From positions 29,105,026-29,169,025 of the forward strand of contig OY294048.1 of assembly GCA_958510825.1 (NCBI GenBank): DNA of 64,000 nt, in the 5' to 3' direction. The position numbers and the translations under genes were made by a program. Shown piece after piece: positions 54,123-64,000 of the stretch. The stretch is from Brachypterus glaber (Eukaryota; Arthropoda; Insecta; Coleoptera; Kateretidae). Within the stretch, counting starts at the first letter, position 1. Every line of letters begins with the position of its first letter. The notes beneath the pieces are model-generated. The model did not search any database. It was not told where the DNA came from and saw only the letters and a program-made list of their open reading frames with translations.

Positions 54123-56374
54123 TATTTTCAACCCTATTTTAAACCAAAAAAAAATAAAAAATACTTAGTTAAATGGAGAATTTCATAATCTTTAAAATCA
54201 TGATCACACGACCCACCTTTCCATTTAAAAAATCTCCCCCATGCCCCCTGCCCACATTTTAAAAGCTTAAAATATAAAATATATGCTTAAATATAGTTTA
54301 TGTTGTCTTATTTAAGAGCTCTAAATTTTAAGTCCATATCTCAACTCGTTCAAGAGTTAGAGGGGAGGGTGACTTGGACCGCTCTGTATATAATTTTTCA
54401 TTCAAAAACAGATTTATTTAATTTTTCTTTGTCAGAAAAGCGGTGATTAAGTAAATTTTAAGTGGCTTATCTTTATTATTGATACTAGTCAAATTTGAAT
54501 AGATAATTTTGCTGTTATCCTTTTGTAAGGATATATTTTCTGTGTAGTGATAAAGGTAATTTTTTAAATAAAAAATGCTTGTACCGGAAAATGTTGTACA
54601 CATTGGTGGTATTCCATTGTCCCGGTTTAAAATCTTGTGCTCTCATAACTTTCTCAAACTTGTGAAATTTGACTAAATAAAAGATATTTTTTTATATTGT
54701 GTAATGTTATCGATTTTCACTCTGTTTTTCTGAAAATTTTAACTTTTTGTTTCCGACCCCTGATTTTTTTTCATAAATTCTTTAAACACACCTAAAGAAG
54801 TAATTTAGGCAAATATACAAAAAATCGTAGTCCCATCGTTTTTTTACGTTTTTTTATAATTTATTATATGTTCATAATGCGTACTTGAACTTTGGTACCT
54901 ATATATTTTAGATATAATAATAAAATAATTCTTTATAATAACTACATTACAAAAATGCTTATCTCCAACGCCAAATGGAGTCTTTTTTTTCCAGCGCGTT
55001 ATCGTTTTATGGGCGAAGTGGACCGAAAAATCATATATTTTTCCAAACGACTTAGGACATTCGAAGTGTGTCTGGCTTCAAATATGGTTAACATTGGAGA
55101 GCAGCAAGGGGTAAAGAAGTAAAAAACGTATATATACGTAAAATATATTTTTGGCGATAACTGGCTTATTATTGATCGGAATATAAAAATTCTTACCCTA
55201 CAACAAAAATATTTGAAATTTTAGTAGAAAAAAAAAAAGTTTTTATCTGCACAAGAAATGTCATTCTACGATCAATAGTAATCCAGTTATAGCAAAAAAT
55301 ATTAGTATTTGCCCCCTTTGCCCCCCTTGCCTGGTCCTAATGTTAACTATATTTGACGTCAGGTAAACTACGAAGGTCCTAAATTGTATATAAAAATTGT
55401 TTGATGTTTTTAGAGAAATGTTGAAAAAAATACCCATTTTCAACCCTATTTTAAACCCAAAAAAAAATAAATAAAAAAGATTTAGTTAAATGGAGAATTT
55501 CATAATCTTTAAAATGATGATCGCACGACCCCCCTTTCCATTTAAAAAAATCTCCCTCATGCCCCCTGCCCACATTTTAAGAGCTGAAAATATAAAATAT
55601 ATGCTAAAATATAGTTTAAGTTGTCTTATTTAAGAGCTCTAAATTTTAAGTCCATATCTCAACTCGTTCAAGAGTTAGAGGGGAGGGTGACTTTTGGACC
55701 GCTCTGTATATAATTTTTCATTCAAAAAATAGATTTATTTAATTTTTCTTTGTCAGAAAAGCGGTGATTAAGCAAATTTTAAGTGGCTTTATCTTTATTA
55801 TAGATACTAGTCAAATTTAAATAGATAATTTTGTTGTTATCCTTTAAAAGGAATATATTTTCTAAATAAAAAATGCTTGTACCGGAAAATGTTGTACACA
55901 TTGGTGGTATTCCATTGTCCCGGTTTAAAATCTTGTGCTCACATAACTTTCTCAAACTTGTGAAATTTGACTAAATAAAAAATATTTTTTTATATTGTGT
56001 AATGTTATCGATTTTCACTCTGTTTTTCTGAGAATTTTAACTTTTTGTTTCAGACCCCTGATTTTTTTTCATAAATTCTTTAAATACACCTAAAGAAGTA
56101 ATTTAGGCAAATATAAATAAACTCGTATAATTTATTATAATATGTGCATAATGCGTACTTGAACTTTGGTACCTATATATTTTAGATATAATAATAAAAT
56201 AATTATTTATATAAACTACATTACAAAAATGCTTATCTCCAAGGCCAAATGGCGTATCTTTTTTTTTCAGCGCGTTATCGTTTTATAAGCGAAGTGGACC
56301 GAAAAATCTTATTTTTTTGCATATTCGGACTTAAAATGCCATGAAACGTCGAGAAAGTGTGAAAAAAGTGGGTG

Positions 56375-56901
56375 TTAACCTTTTGTGTACTAAATTATTA
56401 AAGGCTGATAAGAAAAAATATTTTTTCGTAAAAATAAGCTAATAATAGAAATTTAAGTCAATACTAATGTATATTTTGTTTAAATTTTTATTTTATACAA
56501 AAACAAGCCACATATCATGTTTGTAATAATAGGGCATAATAATGCAATTTATTGTATGATTTCTTTTTAAACAGTAGTATATTGCAAAAAAAAAGGAAAT
56601 AATATAAAATATAGGTATAGCTTTTACATTATTTTTATTCATTTTGGGACGTTAAATAAACAAAGAATTTTTTTGACGGTGCGACACTGTACTTTTTTTG
56701 GGGAACTGCGCAGTGTTTCTTACTTACGCGTGTTTCATAAAAATTATAATTGTTGGGGTTGGTTATGCCTTAAAATCCTGTAACATATTAGTTTACAAAC
56801 CTAATACAATGGCGAAAAATTATACTTTTTAAATATTTTATATATTTTGTTATTTAATTGGGTTTGTTACAAATTTGATACACTGGTACACAAGAGGTTA
56901 A
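56375..56901. repeat. TTAA target duplication of piggyBac-type MITE
   Basis: TTAA at 56375-56378 and 56898-56901. In array unit one the same place reads 'gggttttaaaaaaatatca' (TTAA at 51310-51313) with no insertion. Confidence 0.85.
56379..56897. mobile_element. 519-bp piggyBac-type MITE
   Basis: Terminal inverted repeats 'ccttttgtgtacta' at the left and the complement of 'cctcttgtgtacca' at the right, TTAA on both sides, and an exact empty site in a sister array unit. The interior is AT-rich without coding capacity. The ends differ from those of the 44.0-kb piggyBac-like element, so a different family mobilised it. Confidence 0.85.
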
Positions 56902-57565
56902 AAAAATATCAGTCTGTCCGTTGTCTATAAACCTTGCAACTTCTAAAAGAAAGGTCTGATTTAAAAATTATTTTACTAAACGACTTAGGACCTTCAAAGT
57001 TTGTCTGACGTCAAATATGGTTAACATTGCAGAGCAGCACGGGAAGAAAAGAGGTAAAAAACTAATATTTTTGGCGATAACTGGCTTATTATTGATCGGA
57101 AGATAAAAATTCTTATCCTATAACAAATATATTTGAAATGTGGAAAAAAAAATTATCTGCATAAGAAATATTATTCTACGATCAATAATAAGCCAGTTGT
57201 CCCAAAAAATATTAGAATTTGCTCCCTTTGTCCCCCTTGCCTGATCCAAATATATACTAAAGTTCAAGTACATAATATGCACATATTATATGATAATAAA
57301 TTATTAATAAATTATAAAAAACCTAAATAAAAAACGATCAGCCTCTAAGAGTTTATTTATATTTGCCTAAATTACTTCTTTAGGTGTGTTTAAACAATTT
57401 ATGAAAAAAACGTCAGGGGTAGGAAACAAAAAGTTAAAATTTTCAGAAACCCATCGTGATTTTCTATGAATATTAAAATAAAATGTAGGAATATTTTTTA
57501 AAGGTTGATTTAACCTAGGACAATTACATTGTTCTCATTTAGACGTTTTAACTCATAATGGTTAT

Positions 57566-57681
57566 TTATATACCAAGGGACTAAACTGGCTGTTTTAGTC
57601 CCGCTGCATTAGTAGCGTAGCGAGCGAGGGAAACAGAAATGCAAGGGACTAAAACAGCCAAGTTTAGTCCTGATGTATATA
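57566..57681. repeat. hairpin with 'gcgtagcgagcgaggg' loop (variable-arm family)
   Basis: The arm 'ggactaaactggctgtttta' then 'gtccc' and 'tgcat' pairs with 'atgcaagggactaaaacagc' and 'caagtttagtcc'. 'tatatac' and 'gtatata' pair outside. The loop is 'tagtagcgtagcgagcgagg'. It begins 'ttatataccaagg' (57566-57578), identical to 7066-7078, although the arms have no similarity to the 7.1-kb hairpin. Confidence 0.75.
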
Positions 57682-58599
57682 CACTATTTTTTGCAGAACC
57701 AAACATAATTTAGGTAGGTAGATAAAATTAAAATTAAAAACCACGCATCTAAAATCGGTTGTTTTATTTTCGTAATTTAATCAAGATGCCTGTAAATTGC
57801 GAAAAGTCAGTTTCATGGCTATCGCGATTTCAATTGTTTTTTAATATGGTTGACACAAACGTCAAAAAAATGGACGAAGATGAATTTTAAATTGTTATAA
57901 CAATGTTATTTTTAAAGGTTTTCTTTGTTAAAATCAAATAAATTGTTATTACAAAACACCACCAAACCTAATTTTTGAACCAGCAAAGCACATAGTAAGT
58001 ATAATATTTTAATATTATCAAGGTTGCCGTGATTTTTATTCCCTAGGGAGAAAAACGGCAAGTTTAGTCCCGAAAATGAAAGAGTAAAATTAGGTTTTAG
58101 TCTTGGTCGTGCAAAAATATAATTTCTACCTAAACAGAACGAATAAGTCACATTTAAAACCTGATATTTTGCCGAATCTTTGTTTACAAGTCCAAACCAA
58201 TTTTGCAAACTGCCTTTAGTTTATGGAAACTATTAATTTAAACTTTCACTAAGACATGTGGAAAATGTAAGGTAATTTTACTTTCCCCAAGGAAAGTCTT
58301 GCGTTAGTAAAAAAATGCGAAAAAATTTTAATGCCTTTTTTTACGTTTCTGACCGTTTTATATCCAAAAAATATAATTTCCGTCAAAAAAAAAATGTGTC
58401 TATCGGTTTGTGTGTCCGGGAAATTTGTGACCACGATAACTCAAGAACACTTCGGGCTAAAGACTTCAAATTTGGACCACAGGATGATTATCCAAAGTTC
58501 TAGGCTGGGATTGTTTTTGGTAAAAATCGAATTGGGGTGAAAGGGTAAAATGGGGTAAGAACATTTTTTTTCAAAAACATTTTTTTTTCATTTTTTTTT
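57682..58599. other. AT-rich DNA, no recognised gene
   Basis: 58430-58560 contains 'cgataactcaagaacacttc' and 'gggattgtttttggtaaa', resembling the complement of the dispersed family at 15.8 and 46.6 kb. The 98-codon minus frame at 57912-58208 resembles no family known to me. Confidence 0.4.
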
Positions 58600-61552
58600 T
58601 CGTTTTAACTATGCTTTCGCGAGAGAATCGAACAGTCGATCTCCAACACATCTTTGATTTAAATTATATTTTTTTTCCTTATTCCTACAACTAACTTCGA
58701 GTCAAATCTAAAATTTTTCTTTGATTGGGCCCAAACTTTGGCCTCTAGGACCAAAAGAGTTTTAGGTTCCCAAAAAATATAAAATTTTGTTTTTGCGTAT
58801 ATATAAATTATTTAAACACCTATCAACTTTATTTTTGGTATGTGTATGACTCTCATGGATTACTAGATTTTCACGAAAAAAAAAGTTTAAATATTTGCTT
58901 ACAGATGGCACTGTGGTCATTTTTTCGAAAAATATTGACCATTTTCATGACCTATGGACTCGAAGAAGCAACGCTGCTCAGAAAAAGTGGGGATGGCACA
59001 TTAAACTACAAAGTTTTCTTTGTAATTTACCATAGAGACTAACTAGGGGTAATTTGATTCCTTTCGGCAAAATCAATTTTAAAGTTTTTTGGGTATATAA
59101 AAATTAATTCAGTACTCATTAACTTTATTTTTGGTAGGTATATGACTATCATGGATTACTAGATTTTCACAAAAAGTTTAAATATTTGCCTAAAGGTGGC
59201 GCTGGGGTAATTTTTTCGAAAAATATTGACTATTTTCATGACCTATGAACTCGAAGAAACATCGCTGAGAAGAAAAAGTGGATACAGTACATTAAACTAC
59301 AATTTTTTTTGTTATTTGCTCTAGAGACTGACTAGGGGTAATTTGATTCCTTTCGGCAAGATCAATTTTAAAGTGAATCTGCACGTAGGGGTGCATTGTT
59401 TACTAGGATAAGCTTATTGATGTGCTTATATACATTAAAACTGCACATAATACTGCACATTAACTCTAAAAAAAGTTATTTCCTTCTAGTTCTGAATCTG
59501 AGATTCAGATGGCACTGCTTTATCTTTATAATTTCCTGGAAATAAGAGATTTAATGTAAGTGCGCGTTCAAAAATACATGCTATTTTTACTAATTTGGGG
59601 TAGTCAAATAAAATAAAAGGTTATTTCATAATAAAACGTACTATTTGACTAAAAATTATAAATATAGTATATATTATAATATAATTTATATACATATTTT
59701 TAAATAAACTTCTCAGTTGCGAGAAAATACGACGTGCAGTCACCGCTGATTGAATCAACAATAATGTTTGTTTAAATATCCTTTAAAAAAATCAAGTAGC
59801 TACTTGGCTCTAAAGTTGCAAGACTACCAGCTAAACGGAACTTTTTTTTACCCGAAGAATACTTGCAACCCAGTCAAATTCGTGGATTAATATCCCAATA
59901 CACAAAAAAAATATGTAAAAAAACATCCTGCAACAAAAGAAAAGCGATTACTCCTTTAGACATGGAAGATGGATTTTCAGAAATTGGGCCCAACATCAGT
60001 GAAATTATTTCCACTGTCATAAATAACAGAATAATTTCAAAGGAAATTTGATTAAAAAAAAGGTAAGATAACTATAACTCTACCAATAACATCTTCTCTT
60101 ATATATTTATAACTTTTTAGCCTTTCTTAACTTCAAAAAATACTACAGTGCCATCATGACTTAAATATAAGAACTTATTCTATAGTTATGTACACAAAAA
60201 TACAATAAGCCAGTAAGCAATATCATACAGTCATAAATAAGTAATGTATCTTCAGAGAATCAGAAAGATAACTGCAGTGCCATCTCGATCTCGAATTCAT
60301 AACTAAAAGAAAATAGGTTTTTTTAAGCTAATATGCAGTATAATGTGAAGTTTTGATGAATATGAGCACATCAGTATGTTTATCCCAGTAAACAATATCA
60401 GGAACACAACCTGCGTGCAGAGTCTCTTTTTTACCGAGAGGAATCAGATTACCCCTAGTCAGTCTCTAAGGTGAATAACAAAGGAAACTTTGTAGTTTAA
60501 TGTACAGTATCCATTTTTTCTGCACAGCGATGCTTCTTCGAGTTCATAGGTCATGAAAATAGTCAATATTTTTCGAAAAAATTATCCCAGCGCCATCTTT
60601 AGGCAAATATTCAAACTTTTTTTTTGTAAAAATCTAGTAATCCATGATAGTCATATACATACCAAAAATAATATTAATGGGTATTGAAATAATTTTAATA
60701 TACCCAAAAAACTAAATTCAATGCCTACGTGCAGAGTTACTTTAAAATTGATTTTGCCAAAAGGAATCAAATTACCCCTAGTTAGTCTCTATGATATATA
60801 ATAAAGAAAACCTTTTAGTTTAATCTACAGTATTCACTTCTTCGGCGCAGCGATGCTTCTTCGAGTTCATAGGTCATGAAAATAGTCAATATTTTCGAAA
60901 AAATTACCCCAGCGCCATCTTTAGGCAAATATTCAAACTTTTTTTTCGTGAAAATCTAGTAATCCATGAGAGTCATACACATACCAAAAATAATGTTAGT
61001 GGGTATTGAAATAATTTTTATATACCCAAAAAACTAAATTCAATGCCTACATGAAGAGTCACTTTAAAATTGATTTTGCCGAAAGCAATCAAATTACCCC
61101 TTGTTAGACTCTATGGTAAATTATAAAGGAAACTTTGTAGTTTAACGTGCCATGCCCACTTTTTCTGAGCAGCGTTGCTTCTTCGAGTCCATAGGTCATG
61201 AAAATGGTCATTATTTTTCGAAAAAATTATCACAGCGCCATCTTTAGGCATATATTTAAACTTTATTTTTGGTGAATATCTGGTTATTCATGAGGGTCAT
61301 ATACATACCAAAAATTAAGTCAATATGTATTAAAATATTTTTTTATACCCAAAAAACAAAATTTAATCTTTTTTGGGAACCTAAAACTCTTTTGGTAGAG
61401 TCCAAAGTTTTGATCCGATCAAAGAAAAAATTTAGATTTGACCTAAAGTTAGATGTAGGAATAAGAAAAAAAAATATCATTTAAATCGAAGTTGTGTTGC
61501 AGCAAAATTCCCAAAAACTGTTCGATTCTCTCGCGAAATCATAGTTAAGCAA
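58600..61552. mobile_element. 3-kb long-inverted-repeat element with tandem units in its arms
   Basis: The outer ends pair: 'tttcgcgagagaatcgaaca' at 58613 with 'tgttcgattctctcgcgaaa' at 61518-61538. Both arms contain tandem units of about 290-300 bp with landmarks 'catggattactagattttca', 'atttttcgaaaaatattgac', 'ttcatgacctatg(g/a)actcg' and 'actaggggtaatttgattcc'. The left arm has two units (about 58840-59380); the right arm has three (about 60430-61340). Pairing goes on inward to about 59540 and 60265. The core carries a 62-codon plus-strand frame (59863-60051, RKAITPLDMEDGFSEIGPNI) followed by 'aggtaag', which I do not recognise. Confidence 0.75.
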
Positions 61553-62360
61553 AAAGAAACTTTTTTAGGATTTTTTTTTAACAATTTTTTTTTTTTTTTA
61601 TTTTTATTTTTTTTTTTATTTTAATGAACCTAGGGCTATAGCAGTAAGTATTATTTTGTTTCCTGCAGCATTTTTAAGATAGATTTTCAAAAACTTATCA
61701 CGAGAAGATGGCTGCATTTCGGATCTCATCCGTTACACACCCAACTACCCAACCAGAGCACTTAAAGATGAAATTTGGATTTTGTTTTAAATTGTTGAAT
61801 TTTATTTATCTACGCCCGTGAATTAAAAATATCACCTTAAAATGTTACTTTGACAGGTGGGTCAATTGATATTGCAGCGTTTAAAACTTTGGAAAGTATG
61901 CCCTTAAACTGTCATTCTGAGGGGTGGCTCAATCGGTATTGCAGCAAAAGGCAACCCATACCAAATTTCATGTTTCTATGGCATATAAAAGTAAGCAAAA
62001 TATGACCTTGAACTGCCATTTTGACAGGGGGTTCAGTTGCCATGTTTCTAGGTCAAGGCGTTTAAAAGTTAGCTTAATATGACCTTGAATTATCACTTGG
62101 ACAGGTGGTTGGTTCAATTAATCTTGTAGCCCAACGCCACCATGCCAAATTTCATGTATCTAGGTCTGGGCGTTTAAAGTAAGAAAAATATGAGACCCAT
62201 GCCAAATTTTATGTTTCTAGGACCTTAAACCTGTCATTTTGACATGTGCACTGATTAGTCTTGTTTCAAAGGGTAACCATACCAAATTTCATATTCCTTT
62301 AAAGAGTTAAAGCTTTTAAAAGTAAGCAAAATATTAATATTTGGATTGGTTAATTTTCAT
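61553..62360. repeat. T-rich DNA and irregular repeats of about 100 bp
   Basis: Between about 61840 and 62340 the phrases '(t/g)gacagg(t/g)gg', 'accaaatttcatgt', 'tctaggt' and 'aaaagtaagcaaaatatgac' recur four or five times at uneven spacing. Non-coding degenerate tandem repeat. Confidence 0.5.
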
Positions 62361-62806
62361 TATTTTTTACTGGTTCTCCAAATTCTTTTAACTTTATTAA
62401 ACCATAAACTATTTAGCATTAATTTTTATTTTTTATTTTAAAAATTACATTTAAAATGGCAGGTATTTATACTGTAAGTTGATTATTACATTTATAATAA
62501 TAAAAAAAAATAAAACGCGTCACGGAAAAGACAAAATTTGGTGCTTTCTTTGATAAAAGCTCCTATTAAATATAAATGAGGGACAAATAAAGTAAGACAA
62601 TAGTGAAATCCGTAAGTTTAATGTACAAGAATTATAATACACTTGTATTTGCCTTGGCAAAAATACTGCTTAAATAAAAAAAAATTGAAACACACTTTTT
62701 TGCGTTTTGGCCATTTAAAATAAATAGTGCCATAACTATAATAGTCAAGTCAAATAATAAATTTAAATTGCAATAAATGTACACCGGCTCATATTTTAAA
62801 GGTTAG
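62361..62806. other. AT-rich DNA, nothing recognised
   Basis: No supported feature. Confidence 0.4.
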
Positions 62807-63480
62807 TAGTGGATGGTAACAGAACACTCCTGTTAGTTTTTCACCGGTTGGTTTGCTTAAGGTGTGTCCCATATCTTGAATTTTAGGGGCGAGTTGCTTA
62901 ATATGCATCTTACGATAAAAATGCGTAAAACCAATTTTGTTAAGGAGGAAATTTCCAGCAACAATCGAGTTAATTCGATAATAGAAATGTTGAAGGTGAA
63001 CTTGTTTTTTTTTTCATTTGTCAGCCAAATTATTCATTGGACTTTTCGTTATGAGCAAACTTGTAGCACTTGAAATTTTCTATAAATTTCATATATTAAA
63101 CATTTTCATAGGTACTTTGGTACGGTTACAGGAATTAACTCGCCTTTCAACACCCACTGTAACCGTAACAAAATACTTATGAAAATGTATAATATATAAA
63201 ACTTATAGAGCATTTCAAGAGCTACAAGTTTGCTCAAGACTTTTATGCTCCGATAAATAATTTGGCTAAAAAATGGAAAAAAACAATTTCACCCCCAACA
63301 TGGCCATTTTCCAATATTTATAACTCGATTGTTATTAATATATCCTTAACGAAATTGATTATATGCATTTTTATCGTAAGATGCATATTTAGCGAGATAA
63401 CCCCTAAAATTCAAGATAGCGGACACAACTTAGACAAATCACCCGGTGAAAAACTAAAAGTGTACTGTTACTATCCACTA
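62807..63480. mobile_element. 674-bp foldback element, 325-bp arms
   Basis: The left arm starts 'tagtggatggtaacag' and includes 'atcttgaattttaggggcga', 'atgcatcttacgataaaaat' and 'gagcaaacttgtagc'. The right arm (63157-63480) mirrors it and ends 'ctgttactatccacta'. The spacer is 25 bases between 'ggttacag' and 'ctgtaacc'. Arms differ at perhaps one base in six. The open frames inside are accidental. Confidence 0.8.
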
Positions 63481-64000
63481 TTGCAATTAAACATAGGAAT
63501 TTTTCGTTATTCGACTGAACTATAAGTAATAGTAATAAAAAAATGTATGTGCATTTTAAATGTAACAATAATAGTACAAAAAATAGTAACAAAAAGGTAG
63601 TGACAAACAAATGTAAGTGCATTTTAAGTGTACTGGAATTCTGATTTTATCTGTACTTTTACCCATACTATTTTTAATAAAATTTCAGATAGAATGATTG
63701 GTAATTTATTTTTTGTTTTTTACATTTTACCAAGTCAAATAGAATATTTGCTGCTTGTTTTAAAATAGTATTGATTTCGCTTCATTAGCCCTTCTAATTT
63801 AGCAGTACATGTATTGTTCAAAACTATTTCACAATGCCTAAAGGATTAATGGTTTTATCCAATATTACCACAGCAATAAGTTTTTAACCCTTCTGTTGAT
63901 AAACCCCTTTGTATGGAGCGTGGCATCAGAATCCTATCTTAAATTGCATGTCTTATACGGAAATGTTTTATATTATTTACAAATAAACAGTATAAAAGGG
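63481..64000. other. AT-rich DNA, no recognised gene
   Basis: A duplicated phrase, 'tgtgcattttaaatgtaa' at about 63550 and 'taagtgcattttaagtgta' at about 63613. The window ends 'cagtataaaaggg', which contains a TATA-box-like TATAAAAG, but nothing downstream is visible. Confidence 0.35.

Larger units (their letters stand above)
51196..57470 (+). repeat. tandem array of a roughly 1.3-kb unit with two nested insertions
   Basis: Unit starts are recognisable by 'gcgcgttat(t/c)gttttat' at about 51207, 54995 and 56271, each followed by 'gcgaagtggaccgaaaaatc'. Later landmarks, in order: 'ggcgataactggcttattat', its mirror 'taataatccagttatcgc', 'ttgacgtcaggtaaactacg', 'cattttcaaccctattttaaa', 'gaccgctctgtatataattt', 'gtaccggaaaatgttgtaca' and 'ttgaactttggtaccta'. 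Units two and three are 1,275 bp apart; unit one is about 1.4 kb after subtracting its insertion. The last part (about 57255-57470) is an inverted piece of the unit (complement of about 54715-54900). Unit one is split by the Tc1-like element 51739-54122, and unit three by the MITE 56379-56897. Non-coding. Confidence 0.8.

Noticed and set aside
57912..58208. 98-codon minus-strand frame
   Set aside because: No recognisable domain, AT-driven composition, and no supporting context.
59863..60051. Possible exon in the core of the 58.6-61.6 kb element
   Set aside because: 62 codons with no recognised domain; kept only as a note in the element entry.
63988..64000. TATA-box-like 'tataaaag' at the window end
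   Set aside because: No gene or transcription start can be seen beyond the edge, and such words are common in AT-rich DNA.

Overview
The window is strongly AT-rich, repeat-dominated arthropod DNA. The transposon content (a BEL/Pao retrotransposon, long-terminal-repeat Tc1-like, pogo-like and piggyBac-like DNA elements, CR1-like LINE fragments, many foldback MITEs) fits an insect with a large genome. A beetle is plausible, but that is a guess from general impression only. I recognise no host gene, tRNA or rRNA in the 64 kb. Nearly all short open frames lie in AT-rich DNA or inside repeats.

Layout. 0-19 kb is a patchwork of nested short DNA elements: a pogo-like remnant inside a hairpin MITE (1.9-2.5 kb), two Harbinger-like MITEs with TWA target duplications (6.4 and 11.1 kb), a 576-bp zero-spacer palindrome (7.3-7.8 kb), a Mutator-like MITE with a 9-bp duplication (9.8 kb), a foldback element flanked by TATA (10.0-10.8 kb), and a 0.45-kb duplicated block, one copy of which is split by an 813-bp TA-flanked element (12.6-15.3 kb). 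19.07-24.90 kb is a full-length minus-strand BEL/Pao retrotransposon: 203-bp LTRs with three mismatches, 5-bp target duplication, primer site, purine tract, and gag, protease, reverse transcriptase, RNase H and integrase. Its coding frame is broken twice within 0.4 kb. 25-39 kb is sparse AT-rich DNA with scattered hairpins, foldback elements and one LINE scrap.

39-43.4 kb holds three tandem arrays (about 100, 185 and 138 bp). The 100-bp array has received two independent LINE insertions. 44.0-45.0 kb is a piggyBac-like element flanked by TTAA that keeps only the two ends of its transposase gene. 48.8-50.3 kb is a foldback element. 51.2-57.5 kb is a tandem array of a roughly 1.3-kb unit: unit one carries a 2.4-kb Tc1-like element with 706-bp inverted repeats and a truncated transposase, and unit three carries a 519-bp piggyBac-type MITE. 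The uninterrupted sister units supply an empty site for each. 58.6-61.6 kb is a 3-kb long-inverted-repeat element whose arms contain 300-bp tandem units, and 62.8-63.5 kb is another foldback.

No gene in the window acts with another as a pathway. The useful information is the nesting order of insertions, most of which can be proved from target duplications or empty sites inside the window itself.
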